52,495 bases of DNA from Planctomycetota bacterium (GTDB lineage: Bacteria > Planctomycetota > B15-G4): contig JAJDER010000127.1 of NCBI GenBank assembly GCA_029259725.1, positions 1 through 52,495 of the forward strand. The letters are read 5' to 3'. The notes under the pieces were generated by a model. It was not told the DNA's origin, did no database searches, and was given only the letters and a program-made list of their open reading frames with translations. Of this stretch, positions 25,352 through 34,315 are shown one piece after another. The first letter of the stretch is position 1. Every line of letters starts with the position of its first letter. The position numbers were made by a program, and so were the translations under genes.

Positions 25352-25735
25352 GTGCTCCAGATCCAACTCGACTCGCCGATTCCGCTCGCCGACCAGCTCG
25401 TGACCGGTCTGCGCGGCGCCATCGCCCGACGGGAGCTGGCCCCCGGGGACCCGCTCCCCACCGTGCGCCAGCTGGCTGCCGACCTGGGCATCAACCTGAA
25501 CACGGTGAGCCGCGCCTACCGCGTGCTCGAGGCCGCCGGACTGGTCCGCACCGCGCGAGGGCGGGGCACCGTGGTCACCTCGAACACCGAGACCGATGCC
25601 GCCTCCCAGCCCAAGCCCGAGCTCTCCTCGCGGATGGCCGCCGTGCTCGCCGACGCCCGCCTCGCGGGCCTGGGCCGCGGCGACGTCGAACTCCTGCTGC
25701 ACCAGCAGATGGCCCCCCTCTGGCCGGAGACCTGA
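25352..25735 (+). CDS. GntR-family (YtrA-type) transcriptional regulator
   Basis: A 127-residue regulator. The winged helix covers residues ~1-75: QIQLDSPIPLADQLVTGLRGAIARRELAPGDPLPTVRQLAADLGINLNTVSRAYRVLEAAGLVRTARGRGT (family-diagnostic blocks LPTVRQLAADLG and NTVSRAY). It is followed only by a short helical tail, as in YtrA-type members. GTG 25352 is preferred to an upstream frame start at 25286, because the palindrome and promoter fall between them and family members start at this point. Four bases separate it from the next gene, a membrane protein, which it probably controls along with itself. Confidence 0.88.
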   Translation: MLQIQLDSPIPLADQLVTGLRGAIARRELAPGDPLPTVRQLAADLGINLNTVSRAYRVLEAAGLVRTARGRGTVVTSNTETDAASQPKPELSSRMAAVLADARLAGLGRGDVELLLHQQMAPLWPET

Positions 25736-25738
25736 TCC

Positions 25739-26653
25739 ATGTCCATCTTCTACTTCCTGTTCCCCGCCCTGATGCTGGCCTTCCCCGCCGTGTTCACCCT
25801 CTTCGTGAGACGCCACCCGGAGCTGAGCAGCCCCGACGCGGGTGCCACCCGCCGGCTGTGGATCGCGACGTCGGCGGCGCTGCTGCTCCATCTCGCGGTG
25901 CAGACCTGGTTGACGACGACCGACCCGGTGCCCGAGGTCTTCGCCCGCGCGTGGCCCCTGGTCGTCGCCGTCGCCGGCAACATGCTGCTCTGGTTCCGGT
26001 TCGCCGCGCCGGTGCTCGCCTCGCGCCAACCCGGGTGGAACGAGCAGGGGCCCACGCACTCGGCCAGCCGGGTGCGCACGGCGTCGCTCGTCGCCCGCGA
26101 CAAGGAGGCACCGCTGATCGGCCGGACCGCGTGGACGCTGGGCTGGGTCGTCTTCGTGGCGTGCGCGGTCACCATCATCTGGGCCATCATCCAGGGCGCC
26201 CCGCCGCTGCTGTGCATGGGGCTCATGTTCTGGCTGGGCATGGGCGTGGGCGGGTCGGCGCAGCTGTTCACCGAGCCCGAGCCCCTCGACCCCCAGGGCT
26301 CGGCGGCCATCGTCGAGGCCTACGCCAAGCTGCGCGCCTTCCGCCAGTGGGGCTTCTACACCGGGGGACTCGCCGGCACGCTGGTCTTCACCGGCATCGC
26401 CGTGTTGACCGTGTACCGACCGGGCGCATCGGGGCTCGTCGGGGCCATCGCCGGCTCCGCGGTGGGCCTGCTCGGCGCCGTGTTCGGAACCATGGCCTCG
26501 ATCTACCGCGTGCGCGTGAACAACGCCGTGGCCGAGGCCCACGCCGCGCACGGAGTCCAGGCGTCTGGAGCCCAGGCGGCCGGAGTCCAGGCCCCCGGTG
26601 CCCAGGCTCAGGCCGGCGGCGCTCAGGCGCGCGAAGGCGCCGCCAGCGGGTAG
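25739..26653 (+). CDS. Integral membrane protein of unknown function, paired with YtrA-type regulator
   Basis: A 304-residue protein with about six to seven hydrophobic helices in two blocks: residues 1-90 (FYFLFPALMLAFPAVFTLFV; LWIATSAALLLHLAVQTWL; WPLVVAVAGNMLLWFRFAAP) and ~130-255 (TLGWVVFVACAVTIIWAII; LLCMGLMFWLGMGVGG; GTLVFTGIAVLTVY; GAIAGSAVGLLGAVFG). No family recognised. The C-terminal ~45 residues are an Ala/Gln/Gly repeat (GVQASGAQAAGVQAPGAQAQ) coded by a 15-bp DNA repeat. YtrA-type regulators usually control adjacent membrane or ABC export systems, which suggests an envelope role. The last 31 bp overlap the end of the convergent thpR gene. Confidence 0.7.
   Translation: MSIFYFLFPALMLAFPAVFTLFVRRHPELSSPDAGATRRLWIATSAALLLHLAVQTWLTTTDPVPEVFARAWPLVVAVAGNMLLWFRFAAPVLASRQPGWNEQGPTHSASRVRTASLVARDKEAPLIGRTAWTLGWVVFVACAVTIIWAIIQGAPPLLCMGLMFWLGMGVGGSAQLFTEPEPLDPQGSAAIVEAYAKLRAFRQWGFYTGGLAGTLVFTGIAVLTVYRPGASGLVGAIAGSAVGLLGAVFGTMASIYRVRVNNAVAEAHAAHGVQASGAQAAGVQAPGAQAQAGGAQAREGAASG
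26552..26611 (+). repeat. Four 15-bp tandem repeats in coding sequence
   Basis: Units start at 26552, 26567, 26582 and 26597, each beginning GGAGTCCAGGC or a close variant (GGAGCCCAGGC, GGTGCCCAGGC). They encode the G-V/A-Q-A-x repeat at the C terminus of the membrane protein. Copy number may vary between strains. Confidence 0.75.
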
Positions 26654-27174
26654 GCCGCCTCGACGCTGTACTGCGGGCCGCCGCGCCCGAGCATGCTCGA
26701 GTAGAGCAGGAACCGGCGCACCGGGAAGGGGTCGCTGCGCAACCCGCCGTGGGTCAGCAACCACTGCGCGACCAGTTCGGCCGGCGTGCCCTTCAGCCGC
26801 GCCAGCGACACGTGCGGTGCGAAGCGCCGGCTCTCCGGCTTGAGCCCGAGTCGACGCAGGCGACGCTCGATGCGGCCCTGCAGCAGCGCCAGCGACTCGC
26901 CGACCTCGACGCCGGCCCAGACCACGCGAGGCTGACCACGCGGCGGGAAGTGGCCGACGCCCTTCAGCGCCAGCTGGAACGGTTCGACCTGAACCGAACC
27001 GAGGGCGTCGACGATGTCGTCGGCCCTGGGCTCCTCCACCTCGCCGATGAAGCGCAGCGTGAGGTGGAACTGCGCATCGCGCACCCAGCGCGCGGCGGGC
27101 AGGCCCGAGCAGCGCCCGGCCAGGTCCTGTTGGCAGGCGTCCGGCAGGTCGAGGGCGACGAAGAGCCGCTTCAT
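26623..27174 (-). CDS. thpR: RNA 2',3'-cyclic phosphodiesterase (2H family, ThpR/LigT)
   Basis: A 183-residue 2H phosphoesterase starting MKRLFVALDLPDACQQDL, the ThpR hallmark. Both HxTx-type motifs are present: HLTLRFIGEV (residues ~37-46) and HVSLARLKG (second motif, Ser in place of Thr, common). ThpR proteins cut RNA 2',3'-cyclic phosphate ends and can ligate or unligate 2'-5' linked tRNA halves in vitro. ATG 27174 was chosen because family members begin here. Its 3' end overlaps the convergent membrane-protein gene by 31 bp. Confidence 0.93.
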   Translation of the reverse strand: MKRLFVALDLPDACQQDLAGRCSGLPAARWVRDAQFHLTLRFIGEVEEPRADDIVDALGSVQVEPFQLALKGVGHFPPRGQPRVVWAGVEVGESLALLQGRIERRLRRLGLKPESRRFAPHVSLARLKGTPAELVAQWLLTHGGLRSDPFPVRRFLLYSSMLGRGGPQYSVEAAYPLAAPSRA

Positions 27175-27331
27175 GCCCTCATCATGGACCACGCCGGCGC
27201 GGCTCTCCACAGGCAATCGGGCTCCTTCCGCGGGCCGGCGCGGCCGATATGGGAGACTTCCCGCTGAGCCCCGAGAAGGCGAGCCCGCTCGATGTCCCGA
27301 CCGTCCCGCCCCACACCCGTGAGCCGCGCCC

Positions 27332-28831
27332 GTGCTGCGTGAAGCGCTCGGCAAGCTGGCCACCCACTCGGCGGTCTACGGCATCGCCGACATGCTCGCG
27401 CGCGTGGCGGCCTTCGCGCTCATGCCGGTGCACACCGACCCCGAGTACCTCGACGCGGCGCAGTACGGCACCTGGGACCTGCTGGGCACCTCCATCGCGA
27501 TCCTGACGCACCTGGCCGGGATCAACATGTACAACGCGATGACCCGCTACTACTTCGAGCGGGACGAAGGCCGCGACCGCAACGCCGTCGTCAGCACCAC
27601 GGTGCTCACCGTGACCACCATCGGCCTCGCGGTCGCGTCGCTGCTGTACCTGTTCAGCGACTGGGTCGTGCCGCTGTTCCGCAGTGCCCAGCCGGGCTTC
27701 CCGCACCTGTTCCACCTGACCCTCGGCATCTTCGTGTTCCAGATGCTGAAGGAGACCTTCTTCAAGTACCTCCAGGCGGAGGAACGCTCGGTCCTCTACG
27801 GTTCCATCGCCCTGACCAAGCTGCTGGTGGAGATCGGGCTGCAGCTCTACTTCCTGATGGTCCTCGGGCTGGGTGTGGAGTCCATCTTCCTGGCCATGCT
27901 CATCGGCGAGGGACTGACCTGCGCGCTGCTGGCGGTCTTCATCCTGCCTGGCATCGGCCTGCGCTTCTCCTGGCCGCTGTTCCTCACGCTCGGCGTCTAC
28001 ACCCTGCCACTCATCCCCAACGGGCTGCTGCAGTGGGTGCTGCACTCGGCCGACCGCTGGATGCTGCAGTGGATGGAGGGCGCCGACGCGGTGGGCACCT
28101 ATGGCGCCGCCTACAAGCTGGGGCAGATCCCCTTCTTCGCGATCGTCGGGCCGTTCCTGTTGATCTGGTATCCGTTCGTGTTCTCGCTCGGCAACCTCGA
28201 CAAGCAGAGGCTGCTCGTCGGCAAGGTCATGCCCTACTTCATGGTGGTGTTGTCGGCGGGAGTGCTCGCCGTCGCCCTGGCCGCGCGGGACCTCGCGCCG
28301 TTCATGGCGCGCGACGACAGCTACGCGGGCGTCGGCGCGGGCATCCCCTGGATCTGCCTGGGCTACTGGTTCTGGGGCCTGTTCCAGATGCTGCAGACCG
28401 GCTTCTACGTGCGGAAGCGCACCAAGATCCTGCCGCTGCTGACCGGCTTCGCGGCGCTCGTGAACATCGCCGCCAACCTGCTGCTGATCCCGCGGCTCGG
28501 ATACCTGGGTGCCGCGGCCGCGACCACGGTGACCTTCGCCGCGCTGTGCGTGATCTGCCATCGCGCCGTGGCCGGGGTGTTCGAGGTCGACTGGCCCTGG
28601 AAGCGCGCGTTCGTCCCCGCGGGGCTCGGTCTGGCCGTGTTCGCGCTCTCGCTGACGCTCTCGTTCGAGTCCACGGCGGTGTCGCTCGCGGCGCGGGCCG
28701 GGCTGTGGCTGGCGTGGGCCGGGGCCATGTGGTTCGGTGGCTTCCTCGACGGCGGCGAACGCACCGCCGTCCTCGACATGTTGCGCAACCTGCGCACCAA
28801 GCCGGCCGCGCCGGACGGGGGGAACTCCTGA
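27332..28831 (+). CDS. Lipopolysaccharide/polysaccharide flippase (Wzx-like, MVF/MATE superfamily)
   Basis: A 499-residue membrane protein read from GTG 27332, with 12-14 helices. The first reads KLATHSAVYGIADMLARVAAFALMPVHT, as in Wzx-type polysaccharide exporters, with TDPEYLDAAQYGTWDLLGT following. Later segments include LPLIPNGLLQWVLHSADRWMLQWM, GTYGAAYKLGQIPFF and NIAANLLLIPRLGYLGAAAATTVTF. The family moves lipid-linked oligosaccharides across the inner membrane. Its stop overlaps the start of the CDP-alcohol phosphotransferase gene (TGATG), so both act in one process. No glycosyltransferase gene lies nearby. Confidence 0.87.
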   Translation: MLREALGKLATHSAVYGIADMLARVAAFALMPVHTDPEYLDAAQYGTWDLLGTSIAILTHLAGINMYNAMTRYYFERDEGRDRNAVVSTTVLTVTTIGLAVASLLYLFSDWVVPLFRSAQPGFPHLFHLTLGIFVFQMLKETFFKYLQAEERSVLYGSIALTKLLVEIGLQLYFLMVLGLGVESIFLAMLIGEGLTCALLAVFILPGIGLRFSWPLFLTLGVYTLPLIPNGLLQWVLHSADRWMLQWMEGADAVGTYGAAYKLGQIPFFAIVGPFLLIWYPFVFSLGNLDKQRLLVGKVMPYFMVVLSAGVLAVALAARDLAPFMARDDSYAGVGAGIPWICLGYWFWGLFQMLQTGFYVRKRTKILPLLTGFAALVNIAANLLLIPRLGYLGAAAATTVTFAALCVICHRAVAGVFEVDWPWKRAFVPAGLGLAVFALSLTLSFESTAVSLAARAGLWLAWAGAMWFGGFLDGGERTAVLDMLRNLRTKPAAPDGGNS

Positions 28832-29865
28832 TGGGTGTCTCGTTCCAGCAACTGCGCGAGCGCAGCCAGCTCCCCGTGCGCCACAAGAACGACGTGGCCG
28901 GCCTGCTCTACGGCGACAAGTTCTCGCTGCCGATCACCAAGCTCTTCGTGGACCGCGGCTGGAGCCCGGACTTCGCGACCATCGGCATGCTCGTCACTGG
29001 GTTGGTCGGCTCGGCGATCCTGGCCCTCGCGCCCCCGGGCGTCCCGATGCTGTTGGGCGCGGTGCTGCTGCTGCTCTACTACGTCTGCGACTGCGTCGAC
29101 GGCGAGGTGGCGCGCTACCGCGGCATCGAGGACATGCGCTGGGGGTACTACGACTACCTGTTCCACATGCTCGTCAAGCCCTGCGCCTTCGCCGGCGTGG
29201 GCATCGGCCTCTGGCGACAGACCGGCGGCGACCTGTTCCTGTTCGCGGCCGGCACCGCCACCGTCGCCGCGCTCTGGCTGAAGATGTTCCTGGACGCGCC
29301 GGGCATCCTGTTCCTGCGCGCGGTGCTCGCCGGCAAACCAGGGCGCGACCCGAGCTTCCGCCGGTTCTACCGCTCGCTGCGCCCCGACCTGTCCCACCCG
29401 GGCGACGACGACGCCCATCCCGGCGACGGCCGCGACGACGCCGACGACGACGACGAAAGCAAGCCACCCGCGGGCTTTCCGCTCGGCTTCAACACGGTCA
29501 CCATCCGCGCGCTGATCACCAACTTCGACATGGGCCTGCTGGTGCTGGTGTTCGCGACGGCCGGTGACCTCCTCGCCGGCCCCTTTCCGCTGCCCCTCGT
29601 CGGCAGCGTGCCCCTCCGCGCGCTCTGGCTGCTGTGGTACGGCGTGATCCTGCCGCTGGACTTCCTCGACTACCTGCGCACCTACGTTGCGCGCGGGCAC
29701 TTCCCCAGCGAGACGGAGCGGCTGCTCACGCTGGCGCACCACTTCCGCGCGCCGCCGCAGGAGGGCGAGGGCGCGGACGAGGACGAGCTCGCGCCCCGAC
29801 CCGCGCGCGAACACGGGGACGGGGACCCAGGCGACACCGAGGACGCAGGCAAGCCGGCGGACTGA
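28831..29865 (+). CDS. CDP-alcohol phosphatidyltransferase-family membrane protein with variant motif
   Basis: A 344-residue membrane protein. The family motif is present in changed form: CDCVDGEVARYRGIEDMRWGYYDYLFH. The first half (D-x2-DG-x2-AR) is intact, but the second-half Gly reads Trp and the last Asp, normally the catalytic base, reads His. Flanking helices (GMLVTGLVGSAILALAPPGV; LLGAVLLLLYYVC) and a late hydrophobic block (LLVLVFATAGDLLAG; ALWLLWYGVILPLDF) are present. An acidic, disordered insert lies between (DDDAHPGDGRDDADDDDES), with another acidic tail after the last helix. It may transfer a phospho-alcohol to a lipid or glycan carrier; activity and substrate are uncertain. Confidence 0.8.
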   Translation: MGVSFQQLRERSQLPVRHKNDVAGLLYGDKFSLPITKLFVDRGWSPDFATIGMLVTGLVGSAILALAPPGVPMLLGAVLLLLYYVCDCVDGEVARYRGIEDMRWGYYDYLFHMLVKPCAFAGVGIGLWRQTGGDLFLFAAGTATVAALWLKMFLDAPGILFLRAVLAGKPGRDPSFRRFYRSLRPDLSHPGDDDAHPGDGRDDADDDDESKPPAGFPLGFNTVTIRALITNFDMGLLVLVFATAGDLLAGPFPLPLVGSVPLRALWLLWYGVILPLDFLDYLRTYVARGHFPSETERLLTLAHHFRAPPQEGEGADEDELAPRPAREHGDGDPGDTEDAGKPAD

Positions 29866-29917
29866 GACGCCTCGCTCGCCGCGCGCGCCGCCGACCTGCA
29901 CGCGCCGCCCGATCGCT

Positions 29918-30190
29918 TCAGCCGAACAGTCCGTACCCGACGGCCGCGAGGTTGATCGACGTCGCCACGCCCAGCGGCACCAGGAACGAGGTCTTCCGCG
30001 TCTTGTGGCGAAAGACGAAGACGCCCGCCCAGCATCCGATCCACCCGCCGACCAGGGCCCAGACCTGCAGGGTCCGCTCGGGGACGCGTCGGCGGCCGGC
30101 CTTCGAGAGCCACTTGTCGAGCCCCGTGATGCCGAAGCCCGTGACGTTCAGCCCGGCGACGATCAGCACGAGCCAGGCATCCCCGCTCAC
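29918..30190 (-). CDS. DUF1294 small membrane protein
   Basis: A 90-residue protein with two or three helices. The DUF1294 pattern is clear: TGLDKWLSKAGRRRVPERTLQVWALVGGWIGCWAGVFVFRHKTRKTSFLVPLG. Start GTG 30190 overlaps the TGA of the carbamoyltransferase gene (GTGA), fitting translational coupling. The function of the family is unknown. Its position in the deacetylase-carbamoyltransferase unit suggests an envelope role. Confidence 0.82.
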   Translation of the reverse strand: MSGDAWLVLIVAGLNVTGFGITGLDKWLSKAGRRRVPERTLQVWALVGGWIGCWAGVFVFRHKTRKTSFLVPLGVATSINLAAVGYGLFG

Positions 30191-32037
30191 GCCCCGCGCC
30201 CCGTTCCGGCACGCGCCAGGTCCGGGTGCTGCACCAGGCAGGGCCCGATCGCCAGCACGTCCAGGCGTCCGTCGAGGAAGGCGGCGATGGCGTCGGCCGG
30301 CGTGCAGACGATGGGCTCCTCGTGCATGTTGAAGCTCGTGTTGACCAGGCACGGTACGCCGGACAGTTGCTCGTACTCGGTCAGGATGTCGAAGTACCCC
30401 GGGTTCACCTCGCGCTTCAACAACTGCGGGCGCGCGGTGCCGTCGACGTGGACGGCCGCCGGGCAGTGCTCCCGCATCCAGGGCGTGCAGTCGAAGGTGA
30501 CGGTCATGAACTGCGCGGCGAGTTCGGCGCCGTCGAGCCCCTCGTAGCAACGCTGCCTGTGGTCCCACAGGGTGACGGGCGCGAAGGGCATGAACTCGGT
30601 GCGACCGAGGCGCTGGTTGAGCCAGTGGTTCACCTCGGGCTCGCGCGCGTGGTAGAGGATCGAGCGATTGCCCAGGGCGCGCGGGCCGTACTCCATGCGC
30701 CCGTCGAAACGCCCGACGACGCGACCGGCGTGGATCGCGGCCGCGACCTCGGCGGCCAGGTTGCCGGGCTCGGTGAACGACAGGTCGGCTTCGCGCAACG
30801 CGACGCGGATCTCCTCGGGCTCGAAGGACGGGCCCAGGTAGACGTCGTTCCAAGGGCGCGGCACCTCGCGCGTGAGAGCCAGACCGAGGCCCGCGCCGCA
30901 GCCGCCGTCGCCCATGTCGGGGTCCACGAAGATCCGCGTCACGCCTTCCACGGCGTGCAGCCGCTGGTTCATCTTCACGTTGGCGCTGACGCCGCCCGAG
31001 AGCACCACCGCGTCGCAGCCGGTCCGGGCGATCCAGTGGCGCAACACCGCCGTGGCCAGGGTCTCGAGCGTGTCCTGGTACGCCGCCGCCACGTCGATCA
31101 TCGGGTAGCGCGAAGCGAGGTGGCGGCTCAGGAAGACGTTGAGGTTCTCGTCCAGGTGCACCTCGCCCCCGACCGCGCGGCAGCGGGTGGCGAGCACGTC
31201 GCGCAGCACGCTCGGGTCCCCGTAGGCCGCCAACCCCACGACCTTGCCGGCGTGCCGGTCGGGGTGGAAACCCAGCGACGAGGTGACCATCTCGTAGAAG
31301 GTCCCCAGCGAGTTGGGGAAGCGCAGGCCGGCGAGCCGGCGCAGCTTGCCGCCCTCGCCGAGGCTCACCGAGCCGGCCAGCCCCGAACCGTAGCCGTCCA
31401 GGGTCAGCACCAGGGCGCGGTCGAAGCCCGACGCCAGGTAGGCCCCCGCCGCGTGGGCGCCGTGATGGTCGAAGCGGCGCAGCTTGTCGACCCAGCCGAG
31501 GGTAGCCAGTCCGCCCAGCAGCTCCGCCTCGCGCTGCCGGTGCTCGGCCATGGCCGCCGTGAGCCAACGTTCCTCGAAGCGCCGCGCAACATGGGACGAC
31601 AGCGCGCTCGTCCCGGCCAGGCGATAGGCAGCGTGCTTGAACCAGCCCTTGCGGATGCGCTGGTTCGGGTCGTGCAGGCCGTGGATCGGCTCGCTGCGGT
31701 CGGGCACGCGCGCGTCGGCTTCCAGGAGGGCCGCCGCCAACGCCGCGGGCGTGCCGGCGCGATCGTCGACCGCCGCGCGTTCGCGCTCGGCCGCGAACGC
31801 GGCGCGCATCAGCCGGGCCTCGGTCGCGGCGTCGTGGAACGCGTAGGCCACCACATCGATCTCTTCGGGTCGGGTGCCCGTGATGCGCAACGCCGCCTCG
31901 ATGGCGGCCCACGGGAACCCGGCGTGCTGCTTGATGCGACTGAAGCGTTCCTCCGCCGCGGCGAACAGCACGTCGCCGTCCTCGACCAACGCCACGGTGG
32001 CGTCCTTGTCGAGCGGGGAGAGGCCCAGGACCTTCAC
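30187..32037 (-). CDS. Carbamoyltransferase (NodU/CmcH/HypF-like TsaD family)
   Basis: A 616-residue protein. The N-terminal ~360 residues are the Kae1/TsaD-like part, with GLSPLDKDATVALVEDGDVLFAAAEERFSRIKQ, the metal-site FDHHGAHAAGAYLASGFD and DAVVLSGGVSANVKMNQRL. The C-terminal part is the YrdC-like carbamoyl-P handling domain end, with GRFDGRMEYGPRALGNRSIL and PCLVNTSFNMHEEPIVCTPADAI. Enzymes of this family O-carbamoylate sugars (for example Nod factor or antibiotic sugars) using carbamoyl phosphate. GTG 32037 is chosen because it overlaps the TGA of the deacetylase gene and matches the family start. Its stop overlaps the DUF1294 start. Confidence 0.92.
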   Translation of the reverse strand: MKVLGLSPLDKDATVALVEDGDVLFAAAEERFSRIKQHAGFPWAAIEAALRITGTRPEEIDVVAYAFHDAATEARLMRAAFAAERERAAVDDRAGTPAALAAALLEADARVPDRSEPIHGLHDPNQRIRKGWFKHAAYRLAGTSALSSHVARRFEERWLTAAMAEHRQREAELLGGLATLGWVDKLRRFDHHGAHAAGAYLASGFDRALVLTLDGYGSGLAGSVSLGEGGKLRRLAGLRFPNSLGTFYEMVTSSLGFHPDRHAGKVVGLAAYGDPSVLRDVLATRCRAVGGEVHLDENLNVFLSRHLASRYPMIDVAAAYQDTLETLATAVLRHWIARTGCDAVVLSGGVSANVKMNQRLHAVEGVTRIFVDPDMGDGGCGAGLGLALTREVPRPWNDVYLGPSFEPEEIRVALREADLSFTEPGNLAAEVAAAIHAGRVVGRFDGRMEYGPRALGNRSILYHAREPEVNHWLNQRLGRTEFMPFAPVTLWDHRQRCYEGLDGAELAAQFMTVTFDCTPWMREHCPAAVHVDGTARPQLLKREVNPGYFDILTEYEQLSGVPCLVNTSFNMHEEPIVCTPADAIAAFLDGRLDVLAIGPCLVQHPDLARAGTGRGA

Positions 32038-33092
32038 GCGGGCCCGGGTCGCGGCGGGAGGCCACCCTGGAGCAGGTGCGCCCTGAGTTCCAGCGGGGTC
32101 ATGGTCACGCCGCCGAGTTCGCCGAAGAAGAAGTCGAAGTACGCCCGGCAGCGATCCAGGAACCGGTCGACGTCGCCTTCGTCGTGCACGTAAGGCGTGC
32201 AACCGGGGAGCAACGACGGCGCGTGCCAGCTGAAGGTGACCACGCGCACGCCGCGCGCGAGCAGGCAGCGCGTGAGCCGGAACAGGTCGTGCAGCTCGAA
32301 GCCCTCGGGCGACAGGCGCAGCCGCTCCAGCGCGCCGAGCCGGGACAACACGCCGGGGACCCGGAAGCGCTCCAACCAGGGTCGCGTGGCCAGGCGGTGC
32401 AGACCGGGGCCCACGGCCGCGGCCCAGCCCAGGTACGCGCCGGTGATGGGGACGCCGAGCAGCTGTTGATCGCTCCCGAACCAGAAGGGGTCCACGGGGC
32501 CGTGGCTGAAGTCGGGGCCGCCTTCGTCGCGGTAGTCGAAGGGCGGTGCGATCGACAGGTCCACCTCGAAGCCCTGCTCCGCCAGGATCGCGGCGGTCGA
32601 GGGGCCGAAGCCGTAGCGCCCGGCCTGGTAGACCCGTGGGCGCACGCCGGTGCCGGCCTCGATGGCGTCACCCAGGGCGGTCAGCTTGGCGGCCTCCCGC
32701 TCCGGCGCGAGATTGCCGGGGAAGGATTCCTCGGCGCCCTCGTCGGCGTGGTGCGGCGGCGTGACCCAGGGGTGCAGGTGCGCGCCGATCTCGCAGCGCC
32801 CGTCGGCCACGATCCCGGCCAGCGGCTCGAACCCCTCGGCTTGCGAGGCGACGGGGTAGGACACGGCGTAGAGCGGCCGGATGCCGAAGGCGTCGAGCAC
32901 CGCCTGCCCGCGCTCCAGCCGCGCCATGGCGGAGACCGAGGTCGCGCGCGGATCGAAGCCGCCGTCCCAGTCGAACTCCTCCTCGGCATCGATCAGGACC
33001 AGCAGCACCGGCGGGTGGTCCTCCGGCAGCGCGGCCAGATGGCGGATCTCGGGCATGCCCGTCCGCGTGCAGCGCGCCGTGAACCGCTCCAT
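32034..33092 (-). CDS. Polysaccharide deacetylase (NodB-like) family protein
   Basis: A 352-residue protein. The NodB-fold pattern appears as VLLVLIDAEEEFDWDGG (acidic motif 1), CEIGAHLHPWVTPP (His motif 2) and YQAGRYGFGPSTAAILAEQGFEVD (Arg/Gly motif 3), followed by the distant FTFSWHAPSLLPG segment (VVTFSWHAPSL, His near the C terminus). There is no signal peptide, so it is cytoplasmic, as in lipid-linked or nucleotide-sugar processing. ATG 33092 is used; ATG 33056 is a fair alternative. Its stop overlaps the carbamoyltransferase GTG start (GTGA). Confidence 0.85.
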   Translation of the reverse strand: MERFTARCTRTGMPEIRHLAALPEDHPPVLLVLIDAEEEFDWDGGFDPRATSVSAMARLERGQAVLDAFGIRPLYAVSYPVASQAEGFEPLAGIVADGRCEIGAHLHPWVTPPHHADEGAEESFPGNLAPEREAAKLTALGDAIEAGTGVRPRVYQAGRYGFGPSTAAILAEQGFEVDLSIAPPFDYRDEGGPDFSHGPVDPFWFGSDQQLLGVPITGAYLGWAAAVGPGLHRLATRPWLERFRVPGVLSRLGALERLRLSPEGFELHDLFRLTRCLLARGVRVVTFSWHAPSLLPGCTPYVHDEGDVDRFLDRCRAYFDFFFGELGGVTMTPLELRAHLLQGGLPPRPGPA

Positions 33093-33302
33093 GATCGGTG
33101 TGAACTCCCGGACGGCGGGTCCTCCCGTGATCCTCGGGGGACATTTCAGCCTGCCGGGGCCCCTGCGCCTACAGGGAAACCGCCGCGAGCCCGCCGACCC
33201 GCATCGCGCGGGCCCGTGCGCTAAGCTGGAGCGACTCGTCCGGGCCCGCCGGCCGAGCCCCGCCCGCCGGCGAGTCCCGGTCCCCGCCTCCGAGCCCACC
33301 CG

Positions 33303-34274
<972 letters not shown>

Positions 34275-34315
34275 GGGCGTGCGCGCCGGATGCCGGCAGA
34301 GAGGAGAGCGCCGTC

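Noticed and set aside
26552-26611. CRISPR-like array
   Set aside because: Repeats are 15 bp, directly adjacent without spacers, in frame in a coding sequence.
33181-33302. RNA gene in the nadA leader
   Set aside because: GC-rich leader with weak pairing only. No tRNA, riboswitch or other RNA consensus could be recognised.
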